Both the position numbers and the translations under genes were made by a program. 64,000 bases of DNA from SZUA-38 sp965212525 (lineage in GTDB: Bacteria; Pseudomonadota; Gammaproteobacteria; Xanthomonadales; SZUA-38): NCBI GenBank assembly GCA_965212525.1, contig CBDBVC010000045.1, positions 62,001 to 126,000 of the forward strand, written 5' to 3'. The notes under the pieces are model-generated. The model searched no databases and was not told where the DNA came from. It saw nothing but the letters and a program-made list of their open reading frames with translations. The stretch's first letter is position 1, and each line of letters opens with the position of its first letter. This document shows positions 24,233-33,479 of this stretch, in pieces.

Positions 24233-25957
24233 CTATCCCTGGGCATCAATGCGTTTGGTGATGATCCACTGTTGTGCCAGCGAGATGATGACGTTGACGG
24301 CCCAGTACAGCACCAGTCCTGACTGGAAGAACAGGAACAGCAGGGTGAAGGCCACGGGCATGAACATCATGATCTTCTGCTGTATCGGGTCGGCACCGGG
24401 TGCTGGTGACAGACGCATGGTAAGGATCATGCCGGCACCGTAGATCACGGGCAGAATGAAGTAGGGGTCGGGCGCGGTCAGGTCCTGAATCCACAGCATC
24501 CAGGGTGCCTGGCGCAGCTCGACACTTTCGATCAGCACCCAGTACAGGGCGATGAACACGGGAATCTGGATCAGCATGGGCAGACAGCCGCCGAAGGGGT
24601 TGGCCTTCTCGGTCTTGTACAGCTCCATCATTTTCATGTTGAAGGTTTGCTTGTCGTCGCCGTAGCGTTCCTTCAGGGCCTGGATGCGCGGCGTCAGCTT
24701 GCGCAGTTTGGCGGTGGTCTTGTACTGCTTTTCGGTCAGCTTGAAGAACATCGCCTTGATGATGATGGTGAGCACCACAATCGACCAGCCCCAGTTGCCG
24801 AGGAAGCTGTACAGGGTTTTCAGGATCCAGAACAGGATGGCCGAGAGCGGCGTGAAGATGCCGTAATCCACCGTCAGGTCCAGACCGGGACGAATGGTAT
24901 CGATCACGTCCTGCAGCTTGGGCCCCATGTACAGATCCATGGCGAAGTTGCCGGTATCGCCCGGGGCGATGGAGGTGTTGACGTTCTGTACCTGCTCCAG
25001 TCGGTAGCGTGTACCGGCAGGGTCGGCGACAGTTTTGGCGATGTAGCGACTGTTGGTGCCGGCTTCGGGCAACCAGGCGGTGATGAAGTAATGCTGCACC
25101 ATGGCCATCCAGGCCTGCTCGCTCTGGCGCTCGACGCTGCCTTCTCGGATGTCCTCGTAATCGAACTTCTCGTACTTGTCGGCACTGGTGTAGATGGCCA
25201 GGCCGTTGAAGCTGAAGCGCTCGGGGTTGGTGAAGGCGCTCTTGTCGTCGAGAATCGGCTCGCGACGCTCCAGACGGTGGTAGGCCGCACCCTGCCAGGT
25301 GGCGTCCGAATTGTTGGTCACGGCCTGGTTCAGGCGAACCTGGTAGCTGCCGCGCGTGAAGGTATAGGTCTTGGTGACGGTGGTGCCATCTTCGCTGCGC
25401 CAGGTAAGTGGCACATTCAGTGTCTCGGCACCGCCCATGTCATAGCTTGAGCTGCCACTGGTAAAGGTGCGGGTATGGAAGGCACCCTCGTGGGTGGCGC
25501 TGACCAGACCGCTCTGGATAACATGGTAATCCCGGCCCTGATCGTGCTGCAGCACGTATTTGTCTTCGGGAATCTTGCGGTCGATGGGGTATTCGAGCAG
25601 TTTGGAATGACGAATCTCGCCGCCGCGGGTGCTGATCTCAAGTGACAGCACATCGGTGGTCACCGTGATCGTTGAAGCACTCACCGCCGCATCGACGGCA
25701 CTGACAGCCTGACCCTGCGAATCACTGGTGATGCGCGGTGCATCGGGCACATCGTCATCGATGCTGCCTGTGCTGCTGTTGCTGACGCCGGGCACATCAC
25801 TGGATACCGTGTCGCTGCCCGGTGTGGTGAGGTTCGATTCGGTGCTCTGTGACGGTGAGGTCTGTGGCTTGGGGCCGTAGTCCTGCTGCCAGGCCTGATA
25901 CATCAGCATCAGGACGATGATCAGACCAATGATCAGCATGGGTCTCATGTTAGACAT
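24233..25957 (-). CDS. yidC: Membrane protein insertase YidC
   Basis: The 574-residue protein inserts membrane proteins and helps the Sec translocon. It has an N-terminal membrane anchor (residues 4-21), a long Ser/Thr-rich linker (28-90), the periplasmic P1 domain (about 90-345) and five helices with GWSIVVLTIIIKAMFF, NPFGGCLPMLIQIPVFIALYW and a C-terminal WAVNVIISLAQQW. The start overlaps the end of rnpA by 8 bases. The often present yidD gene is missing. The linker is longer than in the E. coli protein. Confidence 0.97.
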   Translation of the reverse strand: MSNMRPMLIIGLIIVLMLMYQAWQQDYGPKPQTSPSQSTESNLTTPGSDTVSSDVPGVSNSSTGSIDDDVPDAPRITSDSQGQAVSAVDAAVSASTITVTTDVLSLEISTRGGEIRHSKLLEYPIDRKIPEDKYVLQHDQGRDYHVIQSGLVSATHEGAFHTRTFTSGSSSYDMGGAETLNVPLTWRSEDGTTVTKTYTFTRGSYQVRLNQAVTNNSDATWQGAAYHRLERREPILDDKSAFTNPERFSFNGLAIYTSADKYEKFDYEDIREGSVERQSEQAWMAMVQHYFITAWLPEAGTNSRYIAKTVADPAGTRYRLEQVQNVNTSIAPGDTGNFAMDLYMGPKLQDVIDTIRPGLDLTVDYGIFTPLSAILFWILKTLYSFLGNWGWSIVVLTIIIKAMFFKLTEKQYKTTAKLRKLTPRIQALKERYGDDKQTFNMKMMELYKTEKANPFGGCLPMLIQIPVFIALYWVLIESVELRQAPWMLWIQDLTAPDPYFILPVIYGAGMILTMRLSPAPGADPIQQKIMMFMPVAFTLLFLFFQSGLVLYWAVNVIISLAQQWIITKRIDAQG

Positions 25958-26312
25958 GGGATTTGTGTTTCCTTCTGATTCGCTGCCAGTGTTTGTCCAG
26001 GGCGCTGAACAGTTCGGCGTTGGAAGCGCTTACCGCGCTGGCCCGTGTCATGACCACCAGATCGACCACGGGCATGTTCTGCTGCTGGCGAAAACTTTCA
26101 CGACACAGTCGCTTGATGCGGTTGCGCGCCACGGCGTGTCTGGCCGCCTTCTTGGAAATGGCCAGGCCCATGCGGGGGTTTGTCGTGGTTCCCTGTGAGA
26201 ACAGGATCGTGAAGAAGTGATCGCTGCTGCGGGCGGGCTTTTTGAAAACGGCGTCAAAATCCCGCTTGCGCAACAACCGTGCCTGCCGGGGAAATCCAGC
26301 AGGACCGTGCAT
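25950..26312 (-). CDS. rnpA: Ribonuclease P protein component
   Basis: The 120-residue basic protein contains the RNR box KKAARHAVARNRIKRLCRE, the signature of RnpA, and the preceding strand RMGLAISKK. It binds P RNA and improves 5' processing of tRNA precursors. It starts 2 bases after the stop of rpmH and overlaps yidC by 8 bases, all one transcript. Confidence 0.97.
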   Translation of the reverse strand: MHGPAGFPRQARLLRKRDFDAVFKKPARSSDHFFTILFSQGTTTNPRMGLAISKKAARHAVARNRIKRLCRESFRQQQNMPVVDLVVMTRASAVSASNAELFSALDKHWQRIRRKHKSHV

Positions 26313-26314
26313 GA

Positions 26315-26449
26315 TTATACAGCCAGGCGCTTGCGACCCTTGGCTCTGCGGGCATTGATGATCGCGCGGCCGCTGCGTGTCTTCATGCGAGCGCGAAATC
26401 CGTGTGTCCGGGCGCGCTTAAGATTGCTCGGTTGAAATGTTCTTTTCAT
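26315..26449 (-). CDS. rpmH: 50S ribosomal protein L34
   Basis: A 44-residue very basic protein starting MKRTFQPSNLKRARTHGFRA and ending KGRKRLAV, the almost invariant L34 sequence. It is the first gene of the leftward operon, 628 bases from dnaA. It is short, so automatic gene calls often miss it. Confidence 0.98.
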   Translation of the reverse strand: MKRTFQPSNLKRARTHGFRARMKTRSGRAIINARRAKGRKRLAV

Positions 26450-27077
26450 GATTCACACTCTTAAATTCGGATGACGTTATTGTCTGTTGTTGTTCTGTTT
26501 AATAAACCAGGTTTCTTTCATCGACCGGCAGCAATCTTTGTGAGTGCTGGTGCGGCTTGGACAAAAGGAGCGAAAGGATAAGTTTTAAGCGCCCTGATGT
26601 CAACTGTTATGTGGCGATAATCCCAAGGTTTTTCAAGCCTTTTCGGGGCCTGAACAGGGTCAGTTCAACCGCTCGATTTGCACACAAAAGCCACTCCTGA
26701 CAGAACCGTTTTCTGATCGCTCAGGTATCCCGGTCATACCCGCTAGCTCACCCGAATACGGGCCTGTTCAGATTCCTGGGCACGCTGCGACCCGAAAGCG
26801 GCAGATTTTTCATCCACTGCCTGTGGATAACTTTTTGAACGCGCGGTAGACTATGGCTTCAGTGTGGGTTTTCCCGTGGGCAATTCCGGTTCAGTCGACA
26901 GCAGTTGCCACGTTATTGCATGCCTGCCCCCGAACGGGGCTGAGTCAGTCCGTGTGATTGACCGGCCTGCTATTCTGGGCCACATGTAATCGTAACTCAT
27001 TGATAAAAAAGAATATATTACCATGCCAGGACGATTTGACCTGGTTTGGTCCTGGGAGTATGGAGTAGTCGAGCAGC
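26450..27077. other. rpmH-dnaA intergenic region
   Basis: These 628 bases hold divergent promoters for rpmH and dnaA, but no gene. I see one perfect DnaA box (26822-26830), a nearby CCAC-N5-GTGG inverted pair, and an AT-rich stretch before dnaA (about 27000-27022). The single box suggests control of dnaA by DnaA more than a full origin; the box cluster lies on the other side of dnaA. Confidence 0.6.
26822..26830 (-). promoter_or_regulatory. DnaA box
   Basis: TGTGGATAA, the exact reverse of TTATCCACA, 248 bases upstream of dnaA. Confidence 0.85.
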
Positions 27078-28403
27078 ATGAATGTCGATTCCTGGCAGCG
27101 CTGTCTGAAACGTCTCGAGCACGATCTGAGTGCCGAAGACTACAATATGTGGATCTCGCCGCTACAGGCGCGTGTGGACGATGAGCAGATTCGCCTGCTG
27201 GCACCGAACAATTTCGTGCTCGATGCCGTTCGCGACCGCTTTCTCGATCGCATCGTGGATCTGCTGCGGGCCGATGTTGACGACTCGGTCGCCATCAATC
27301 TGCAGGTCGGTAACCAGGTGGAGCCGGCCGAAAGCAGCACGCCGAATGACAGCGCTGCACCAGTCAGCAGGCCTCGCGTAGAGAGCAATCTGGATTCGGG
27401 CTATCGATTCGAATCGTTTGTTCTCGGCAAATCCAACGAGATGGCACACGCCGCCGCCATGCAGGTAGCCGAGAATCCGGGCGACAGCGCCTACAATCCC
27501 CTGTTGCTGTACGGCAGCACAGGACTTGGCAAGACTCACCTGCTGCACGCCGTGGGTCATCGCATCAAGGCCGAGAAACCCGATGCCCAGGTGGTGTACC
27601 TGAACTCCGAACAGTTCGTCAACGGCATGATTCAGGCGCTGCGCCATAACCGCATTGATGAATTCAAGCGTCAGTATCGCTCGGTCGACGCACTTCTGAT
27701 TGACGACATCCAGTTCTTCGCCGGCAAGGACCGCTCGCAGGAGGAGTTTTTCCACACCTTCAATTCACTGCTCGATTCCAAACAGCAGATCATGATGACC
27801 TGCGACCGCTACCCGAAAGAGGTGGCCGGACTCGAGCCGCGGCTGCGTTCCCGCTTCGGCTGGGGGCTGAGCATTGCCATTGACCCGCCTGACTTTGAAA
27901 CCCGGGTGGCGATCCTGATAAGCAAGGCCAATCTGCAGACTCACCCGATCGACGAGGAAGTGGCCTTTTTCCTGGCGCGGAAAATTCGTTCCAATGTGCG
28001 AGACCTGGAGGGTGCGCTGAACACCCTGATTGCCAACGCCCGTTTTTCGGGCAAGACCATTTCGCTGGATTTCGCACACGAAACGTTGCGTGACCTGCTC
28101 TCTGTACAGGAACGCCTGGTGACAATCAGCAACATCCAGAAAACCGTGGCCGAGTATTACAAAATACGGGTAGGTGATTTACTATCGAAAACACGCACCC
28201 GTTCCATTGCCCGACCCAGACAGCTGGCGATGGCGCTGTCCAAGGAACTGACCGATCATTCCTTGCCGGAAATCGGCGATGGCTTTGGCGGACGTGATCA
28301 CACCACGGTGTTGCACGCCTGTCGCAAGATGGACGAACTGGTAAAGACAGATTCCCGGATTCGGGAGGACTATGACAAGATCCTGCACAAACTCACCACC
28401 TGA
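27078..28403 (+). CDS. dnaA: Chromosomal replication initiator DnaA
   Basis: The 441-residue protein has all four domains: domain I (1-80, WQRCLKRLEHDLSAEDYNMWI), a linker (90-110), the AAA+ domain with Walker A GSTGLGKTHLLHA and Walker B DALLIDDIQFFAGK, and domain IV with the box-binding signature DGFGGRDHTTVLHACRK. It melts the origin and loads DnaB. The start is the ATG at 27078. It is followed by an origin-like intergenic region and then dnaN. Confidence 0.98.
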   Translation: MNVDSWQRCLKRLEHDLSAEDYNMWISPLQARVDDEQIRLLAPNNFVLDAVRDRFLDRIVDLLRADVDDSVAINLQVGNQVEPAESSTPNDSAAPVSRPRVESNLDSGYRFESFVLGKSNEMAHAAAMQVAENPGDSAYNPLLLYGSTGLGKTHLLHAVGHRIKAEKPDAQVVYLNSEQFVNGMIQALRHNRIDEFKRQYRSVDALLIDDIQFFAGKDRSQEEFFHTFNSLLDSKQQIMMTCDRYPKEVAGLEPRLRSRFGWGLSIAIDPPDFETRVAILISKANLQTHPIDEEVAFFLARKIRSNVRDLEGALNTLIANARFSGKTISLDFAHETLRDLLSVQERLVTISNIQKTVAEYYKIRVGDLLSKTRTRSIARPRQLAMALSKELTDHSLPEIGDGFGGRDHTTVLHACRKMDELVKTDSRIREDYDKILHKLTT

Positions 28404-28469
28404 TATGTCCACATTGTTGTGGTGTTTCGGGCGAGACTGGATAAGTCCGGTATAAGTGCAGGGACAGTT

Positions 28470-28478
28470 TGTGGATAA
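28470..28478 (-). promoter_or_regulatory. DnaA box
   Basis: Perfect TGTGGATAA, part of the cluster downstream of dnaA, inverted relative to the box at 28505. Confidence 0.85.
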
Positions 28479-28504
28479 GTTGTGGAGTAAAAATCCGGCC
28501 GGAT

Positions 28505-28513
28505 TTATCCACA
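28505..28513 (+). promoter_or_regulatory. DnaA box
   Basis: Perfect TTATCCACA, immediately after the 16-base palindrome at 28491-28506. Confidence 0.85.
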
Positions 28514-28597
28514 GGTTCACCACAGGCTATGGACAGGGTTCATCACAGAAAGATGAACGCAAGTGACTGAATGAAAAGGAAAAACAGAGTTATACAT

Positions 28598-28606
28598 TTA
28601 TGCACA
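28598..28606 (+). promoter_or_regulatory. DnaA box, variant
   Basis: TTATGCACA fits the relaxed TTATNCACA consensus. It is next to the AT-rich tract. Confidence 0.7.
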
Positions 28607-28685
28607 GCGCTTACTGTTACTACTGTTTTTTTATTTAAGATATTAAAGATAACATCAACATTGAACTCGAGCGGAAGATGAATCC

Positions 28686-29786
28686 ATGAAATTTAGCATC
28701 CAGCGAGAAGCCATACTCAAACCCCTGATGCAAGTGGTCGGTGTGGTAGAACGTCGACAGACCTTACCTGTGTTGTCCAACCTGTTGGTCAATGCCACTT
28801 CGGACGGCATTGTCTTTATCGGTACCGATCTGGAGGTCGAGATGAGGGCAACCCTGAACCAGCCTGTGGATCAGACGGGTGAAGTCACAATACCTGCCCG
28901 CAAGCTGGTGGATATCTGCAAGGCCCTGCCCGATGGTGCCACCGTGGATTTCACGGTCAGTGATGACAGGGCAACAATCGTTGGCGGACGCAGTCGCTTT
29001 ACCCTGGCCACACTACCTGCCACCGAATTTCCGGTGATCGAAGATGTGGATGTGGATCGCTCAGTTCAGGTAAAACAGGCTGATCTGAAGAAGATTATCG
29101 ATCGTACATCATTCGCCATGGCAAACCAGGATGTGCGTTACTACCTCAATGGCATGTTGCTGGAACTGCAGCCCGAGAGACTTCGGGCCGTGGCTACCGA
29201 TGGTCATCGTCTGGCGATCTGTGATGCCGAAACCAATACCCAGACCGAAACCACCACGCAGATGATCATCCCCCGCAAGGGCGTGATCGAACTGCAGCGA
29301 TTGCTGGATGACAGTGAGGATCAGATCACCATCGAGTTTGGTCAGTCACACATACGCGTGATCCTGCTTGATTGCGTGTTTACCTCGAAACTGATTGATG
29401 GTCGTTTCCCTGAATACGAGTCGGTCATTCCTGCCGGAGCCGACCAGTCGCTGTCTGGAGACAAGGACGTGATCTGTCAGGCACTACAGCGAGCCGCCAT
29501 TCTCTCGAACGAGAAATACCGCGGTGTTCGACTGGAAGTTCAACCGGATCGACTGAAGATCATCGCCCACAACCCGGAACAGGAAGAAGCGGTGGATGAG
29601 GTTGAAGTCAGCACCAGCGTCAGTGATCTGGCCATGGGCTTCAATGTGAATTACCTGCTTGATGCCATGAATTCACTGGACGATGAGATGATTGATCTGG
29701 CATTCAAGGATGCCAACTCCAGCTGCCTGATTACGGCCCGCGATGACATGTCGGCGCGTCACGTGGTCATGCCGCTTCGTCTGTAG
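28686..29786 (+). CDS. dnaN: DNA polymerase III beta sliding clamp
   Basis: The 366-residue protein is full-length, with three clamp domains. It starts MKFSIQREAILKPL and has PVLSNLLV early and a conserved C-terminal HVVMPLRL. It forms a ring that tethers polymerase III and many repair proteins to DNA. It is followed by recF after 26 bases. Confidence 0.98.
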   Translation: MKFSIQREAILKPLMQVVGVVERRQTLPVLSNLLVNATSDGIVFIGTDLEVEMRATLNQPVDQTGEVTIPARKLVDICKALPDGATVDFTVSDDRATIVGGRSRFTLATLPATEFPVIEDVDVDRSVQVKQADLKKIIDRTSFAMANQDVRYYLNGMLLELQPERLRAVATDGHRLAICDAETNTQTETTTQMIIPRKGVIELQRLLDDSEDQITIEFGQSHIRVILLDCVFTSKLIDGRFPEYESVIPAGADQSLSGDKDVICQALQRAAILSNEKYRGVRLEVQPDRLKIIAHNPEQEEAVDEVEVSTSVSDLAMGFNVNYLLDAMNSLDDEMIDLAFKDANSSCLITARDDMSARHVVMPLRL

Positions 29787-29812
29787 AACCAAACCCTTGC
29801 CGGGCAGATACC

Positions 29813-30880
29813 GTGTACATTGAACGGTTGCAGATACAGGGTGTCCGCAATCTGACTGATGTTGATATCACGCTGTCGCCCGGTATCAATTTTTTTTCCG
29901 GTCTCAATGGTGCAGGCAAGACCAGCCTGCTCGAAGCCGTCTATTCTCTGGCCACGGGGCGTTCATTCCGTACCGGCCTGCCTCGTGACATAATTCAACA
30001 CCAGCTGGATCATTTTCGGGTCATTGCCCAGCTGCAACGAGATGATGCCAGCCACACCCTGGGCCTGGAGCGCAGCGACAAGGAGTGGACGGCACGACTG
30101 AACGGATCCAGCTTTGAACGCATCAGCGAACTGGCAGAAAACCTGGTGACGCTGGTGTTTCACCCCTCCTCTCACGATCTGATTGAAGGATCGCCCGACA
30201 ACAGACGACAGTTCATTGATTACACTACGTTCCACGTGGAACATCAGTTTATCAATCAGTGGCGCACCTACCGGCATTTGCTGAAACAGCGCAATGCGGC
30301 CATTCGACATCACCTGGCGGACGAGTCATTCGATTACTGGGAACAACAGCTTGCCCTCTCAGCTGAGCAACTCTCGCAGCAACGTCAGCTGGTGGTCAAC
30401 ATGATGGCGGACCGCTTCGGTGATCTCGCCGAGGCCATCCTGCCAGAATATGCATCACTGAAGCTGTCGTATCACAGCGGCTGGAAATCCGGGGAATCGC
30501 TGCTGACTATCCTGCAGACGCAACGCGCCATGGATCGAACCCAGGGCTATACCCGGTCGGGACCACATCGGGCCGATTTGCGCATTCTCGGCAAGCAGGG
30601 TCGAGTGACCGCACAACTGTCACGAGGCCAGCAGAAAAGCCTGGCACTGATTCTGATGCTGTGCCAGGCCGAAGTCATTCATGAGGCCCGCGCACTGCAG
30701 CCGATTATTCTGCTGGATGACTTTCCGTCAGAACTCGACCCGATCAAACAGGCAGATCTGCTGACTCGACTGCAGGAGCTGGACTGTCAGATTCTGCTGA
30801 CCGGTGTTGAATGCCCACAGGCCATCGAACAGGCGTTTCCTCTGACCATGTTCCACGTGGAACATGGCGTGATCAGCTGA
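29813..30880 (+). CDS. recF: Recombination protein RecF
   Basis: The 355-residue SMC-like ATPase has Walker A GLNGAGKTSLLEAVY and the N-terminal RNLTDVDITLSPGINFF, plus the late signature LSRGQQKSLALIL and Walker B ILLDDFPSELD. RecF helps load RecA at gaps. The start is GTG (29813). Two parS palindromes lie inside the gene, one of them in its last 35 bases, so part of the protein sequence (MFHVEHG) follows the DNA site. Confidence 0.95.
   Translation: MYIERLQIQGVRNLTDVDITLSPGINFFSGLNGAGKTSLLEAVYSLATGRSFRTGLPRDIIQHQLDHFRVIAQLQRDDASHTLGLERSDKEWTARLNGSSFERISELAENLVTLVFHPSSHDLIEGSPDNRRQFIDYTTFHVEHQFINQWRTYRHLLKQRNAAIRHHLADESFDYWEQQLALSAEQLSQQRQLVVNMMADRFGDLAEAILPEYASLKLSYHSGWKSGESLLTILQTQRAMDRTQGYTRSGPHRADLRILGKQGRVTAQLSRGQQKSLALILMLCQAEVIHEARALQPIILLDDFPSELDPIKQADLLTRLQELDCQILLTGVECPQAIEQAFPLTMFHVEHGVIS
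30228..30243. promoter_or_regulatory. parS: parS site 1 (ParB binding)
   Basis: CGTTCCACGTGGAACA, one base different from the 16-base consensus TGTTCCACGTGGAACA, lies within recF. ParB spreads from such sites to organise origin segregation. Confidence 0.85.
30849..30864. promoter_or_regulatory. parS: parS site 2 (ParB binding), perfect
   Basis: TGTTCCACGTGGAACA is a perfect consensus site, and the palindrome extends to 20 bases (30847-30866, CATGTTCCACGTGGAACATG). It lies close to the end of recF, 606 bases after the first site. Confidence 0.95.
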
Positions 30881-30968
30881 CCTCGCATCCCCCTCAAGGT
30901 GGCTAAAAACCAAGCGTTTGCGGCGAAAAAATGATACAATTCAGGGTCGATCTACGGTTGGGTAATAC

Positions 30969-33362
30969 ATGAGTCAGCAATACGATTCCTCCAATATCAA
31001 GGTTCTCAAGGGACTGGATGCCGTCCGCAAGCGGCCGGGCATGTACATTGGCGATACCGATGACGGTACCGGCCTGCACCATATGGTATTCGAGGTGGTG
31101 GACAACTCCATCGACGAAGCCCTGGCGGGGCATTGTGATGACATCCAGGTCACCATCCATGTCGACAATTCGATCACGGTCTACGATAACGGCCGAGGTA
31201 TTCCGGTCGACATGCACGAGGACGAAGGCAAGTCAGCTGCCGAGGTGATCATGACGGTGCTGCACGCCGGCGGCAAGTTCGACGACAACTCCTACAAGGT
31301 GTCGGGTGGTTTGCACGGTGTGGGCGTCTCTGTAGTCAACGCGCTGTCCGATGTGCTCAAGCTGCGCATTCACCGTGACGGCAAGATACACAAGCAATCG
31401 TATTCACTGGGTGTGCCGCAGGCCGATCTGGCCGTGGCCGGCGAGACCGACCGTACCGGCACCAGCATTACCTTCAAGCCCAGCAGCGACATTTTCTCCG
31501 ACACCCAGTATCACTACGATATTCTGGCCAAGCGTCTGCGCGAACTGTCGTTCCTGAATTCCGGCGTGCGCATTCAGCTCAACGATGAGCGAGACAACCG
31601 CACCGATGTGTTCGAGTACGAGGGCGGGATCCGATCTTTCGTCGAACACCTGAGTCGCAACAAGAACCCCCTGCACGAACAGGTGATCCATTTCTCGCAC
31701 ATGCAGGACGACATCAATGTCGAAGTGTCGCTGCAATGGACCGATGCCTATCAGGAAGCGGTGTTCTGTTTTACCAACAACATCCCGCAGAAAGACGGCG
31801 GTACCCATCTGGCCGGTTTCCGCGGTGCGCTGACACGCACCATCAACAATTACGCCGATAGTCAGGGCCTGAGCAAGAAGGCCAAGGTCGCCATCTCCGG
31901 CGATGACTGCCGCGAGGGTCTGGTGGCCGTGCTCTCGGTCAAGGTGCCCGATCCCAAGTTTTCATCCCAGACCAAGGACAAGCTGGTCTCGTCCGAGGTG
32001 AAGGCTGTGGTCGAATCGGTGGTGGCCCAGCAACTGAATGATTTCCTGCTGGAACACCCGGTCGATGCCAGGGCCGTGGTGGCCAAGGTGGTCGACGCCG
32101 CCCGGGCACGCGATGCGGCCAGAAAGGCGCGGGAAATGACGCGCCGCAAGGGTGCGCTCGATATTGCCGGTTTGCCCGGCAAGCTGGCCGATTGTCAGGA
32201 ACGTGACCCGGCCCTGTGTGAAATCTTCCTGGTAGAGGGTGACTCCGCGGGAGGCTCTGCCAAACAGGGGCGTAATCGCAAATACCAGGCGGTGCTGCCA
32301 CTGAAGGGCAAGATCCTCAATGTGGAAAAGGCCCGTTTCGACAAGATGCTGTCCTCGGCCGAGGTCGGTACACTGATCACGGCGCTGGGCTGCGGCATTG
32401 GCAAGGACGAATTTGATCCGGCCAAGCTGCGCTACCATCGCATCATCATCATGACCGATGCGGACGTTGACGGCTCTCACATCCGTACGCTGCTGCTGAC
32501 GTTCTTTTACCGTCAGATGTCCGAGCTGATCGAGCTGGGTCATGTCTACATTGCGCAGCCACCGCTGTACAAGGTGAAGCAGGGCAATCACGAGCAGTAC
32601 CTGAAGGACGACGAGGAGCTGAACAACTACCTGCTGGCCAGGGCGCTGGAAGGCGCTGAGCTGCGTACCGCAGAGGGTGCCGAAGCGATGGGCAAGGAAG
32701 CGCTCGAAGGCCTGATGCGAGAATTCTATATTGTCGACAAAATACTCGAACGTCTGGCAATTCGCTACGATCGTGAGTTTCTTGATGCACTTCGTGACGT
32801 TTCGACGCTTGATCCGTCGCTGCTATCCACGCCCGAAAAGCTGAGCGACTGGCAGGAAGAAATGGCCGCGTTGCTGAACGAGAAATCTTCGGAAAGCCAG
32901 CGCTTTGAAATCGAACTCAGCGACGAGGGCATGCTGTGCCGGCGCTATGTGCACGGCGTGGACAGCAACAAGATGATACCGGCCACCTTCTTTGACGGTG
33001 CCGATTATGCTGCCATCAGCGCACTGAGCGAAAAGCTCTCCGGATTCATCCAGGACGGTGCCAGCATCAGTCGCGGCAAGCAGTCATCCGAGGTGAGCAG
33101 TTTCAACGAGGCGCAGCAGTGGCTGATGGATCAGGCCAAGAAGGGTCGCACCATCCAGCGCTTCAAGGGGCTGGGTGAGATGAACCCGGATCAGTTGTGG
33201 AACACCACGGTTAACCCGGAGTCGCGACGCCTGCTTCAGGTGACCATCGAGGATGCCGTTGGTGCCGACGAGATCTTCAGCACCCTGATGGGCGATCTGG
33301 TCGAACCACGTCGCGATTTCATCATCGACAATGCCCTCAAGGTGAGCAATCTCGACGTCTGA
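30969..33362 (+). CDS. gyrB: DNA gyrase subunit B
   Basis: The 797-residue type II topoisomerase ATPase subunit has GHKL motifs (DNSIDEALAG, HAGGKFDDNSYKVSGGLHGVG), the toprim EGDSAGGSAKQGR, TDADVDGSHI and a C-terminal QRFKGLGEMNP block. It introduces negative supercoils together with GyrA, which is elsewhere. The gene ends with a GATGAG-rich intergenic region converging on plsC. Confidence 0.98.
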   Translation: MSQQYDSSNIKVLKGLDAVRKRPGMYIGDTDDGTGLHHMVFEVVDNSIDEALAGHCDDIQVTIHVDNSITVYDNGRGIPVDMHEDEGKSAAEVIMTVLHAGGKFDDNSYKVSGGLHGVGVSVVNALSDVLKLRIHRDGKIHKQSYSLGVPQADLAVAGETDRTGTSITFKPSSDIFSDTQYHYDILAKRLRELSFLNSGVRIQLNDERDNRTDVFEYEGGIRSFVEHLSRNKNPLHEQVIHFSHMQDDINVEVSLQWTDAYQEAVFCFTNNIPQKDGGTHLAGFRGALTRTINNYADSQGLSKKAKVAISGDDCREGLVAVLSVKVPDPKFSSQTKDKLVSSEVKAVVESVVAQQLNDFLLEHPVDARAVVAKVVDAARARDAARKAREMTRRKGALDIAGLPGKLADCQERDPALCEIFLVEGDSAGGSAKQGRNRKYQAVLPLKGKILNVEKARFDKMLSSAEVGTLITALGCGIGKDEFDPAKLRYHRIIIMTDADVDGSHIRTLLLTFFYRQMSELIELGHVYIAQPPLYKVKQGNHEQYLKDDEELNNYLLARALEGAELRTAEGAEAMGKEALEGLMREFYIVDKILERLAIRYDREFLDALRDVSTLDPSLLSTPEKLSDWQEEMAALLNEKSSESQRFEIELSDEGMLCRRYVHGVDSNKMIPATFFDGADYAAISALSEKLSGFIQDGASISRGKQSSEVSSFNEAQQWLMDQAKKGRTIQRFKGLGEMNPDQLWNTTVNPESRRLLQVTIEDAVGADEIFSTLMGDLVEPRRDFIIDNALKVSNLDV

Positions 33363-33451
33363 TGAGGCACAGCTGCCGGTGAACAAACAGGTTGCTGCTT
33401 TTGGGTAATTGCGCCCATCGTTGAACAAACAGGGACCATTATTCATGATCG

Positions 33452-33470
33452 TCGCTGATCGAGCAGCGAA
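33452..33470 (+). terminator. Weak terminator after gyrB
   Basis: TCGCTG-ATCGAG-CAGCGA is a 6-base stem with a short AACTGTTT tail, 90 bases after gyrB and just before the plsC stop. The T-run is poor, so confidence is low. Confidence 0.35.
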
Positions 33471-33479
33471 ACTGTTTAG

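Larger units (their letters stand above)
28404..28685. other. oriC: Probable oriC (dnaA-dnaN intergenic)
   Basis: These 282 bases hold perfect DnaA boxes at 28470-28478 (TGTGGATAA), 28505-28513 (TTATCCACA) and 28598-28606 (TTATGCACA, fits TTATNCACA), a 16-base palindrome AAATCCGGCCGGATTT at 28491-28506, and a T/A-rich tract at about 28613-28660 fit for unwinding. The order boxes then AT tract, pointing to dnaN, is like many gammaproteobacterial origins. Function is inferred. Confidence 0.7.

Noticed and set aside
24647..25450. 267-residue plus-strand open frame
   Set aside because: Antisense shadow of yidC.
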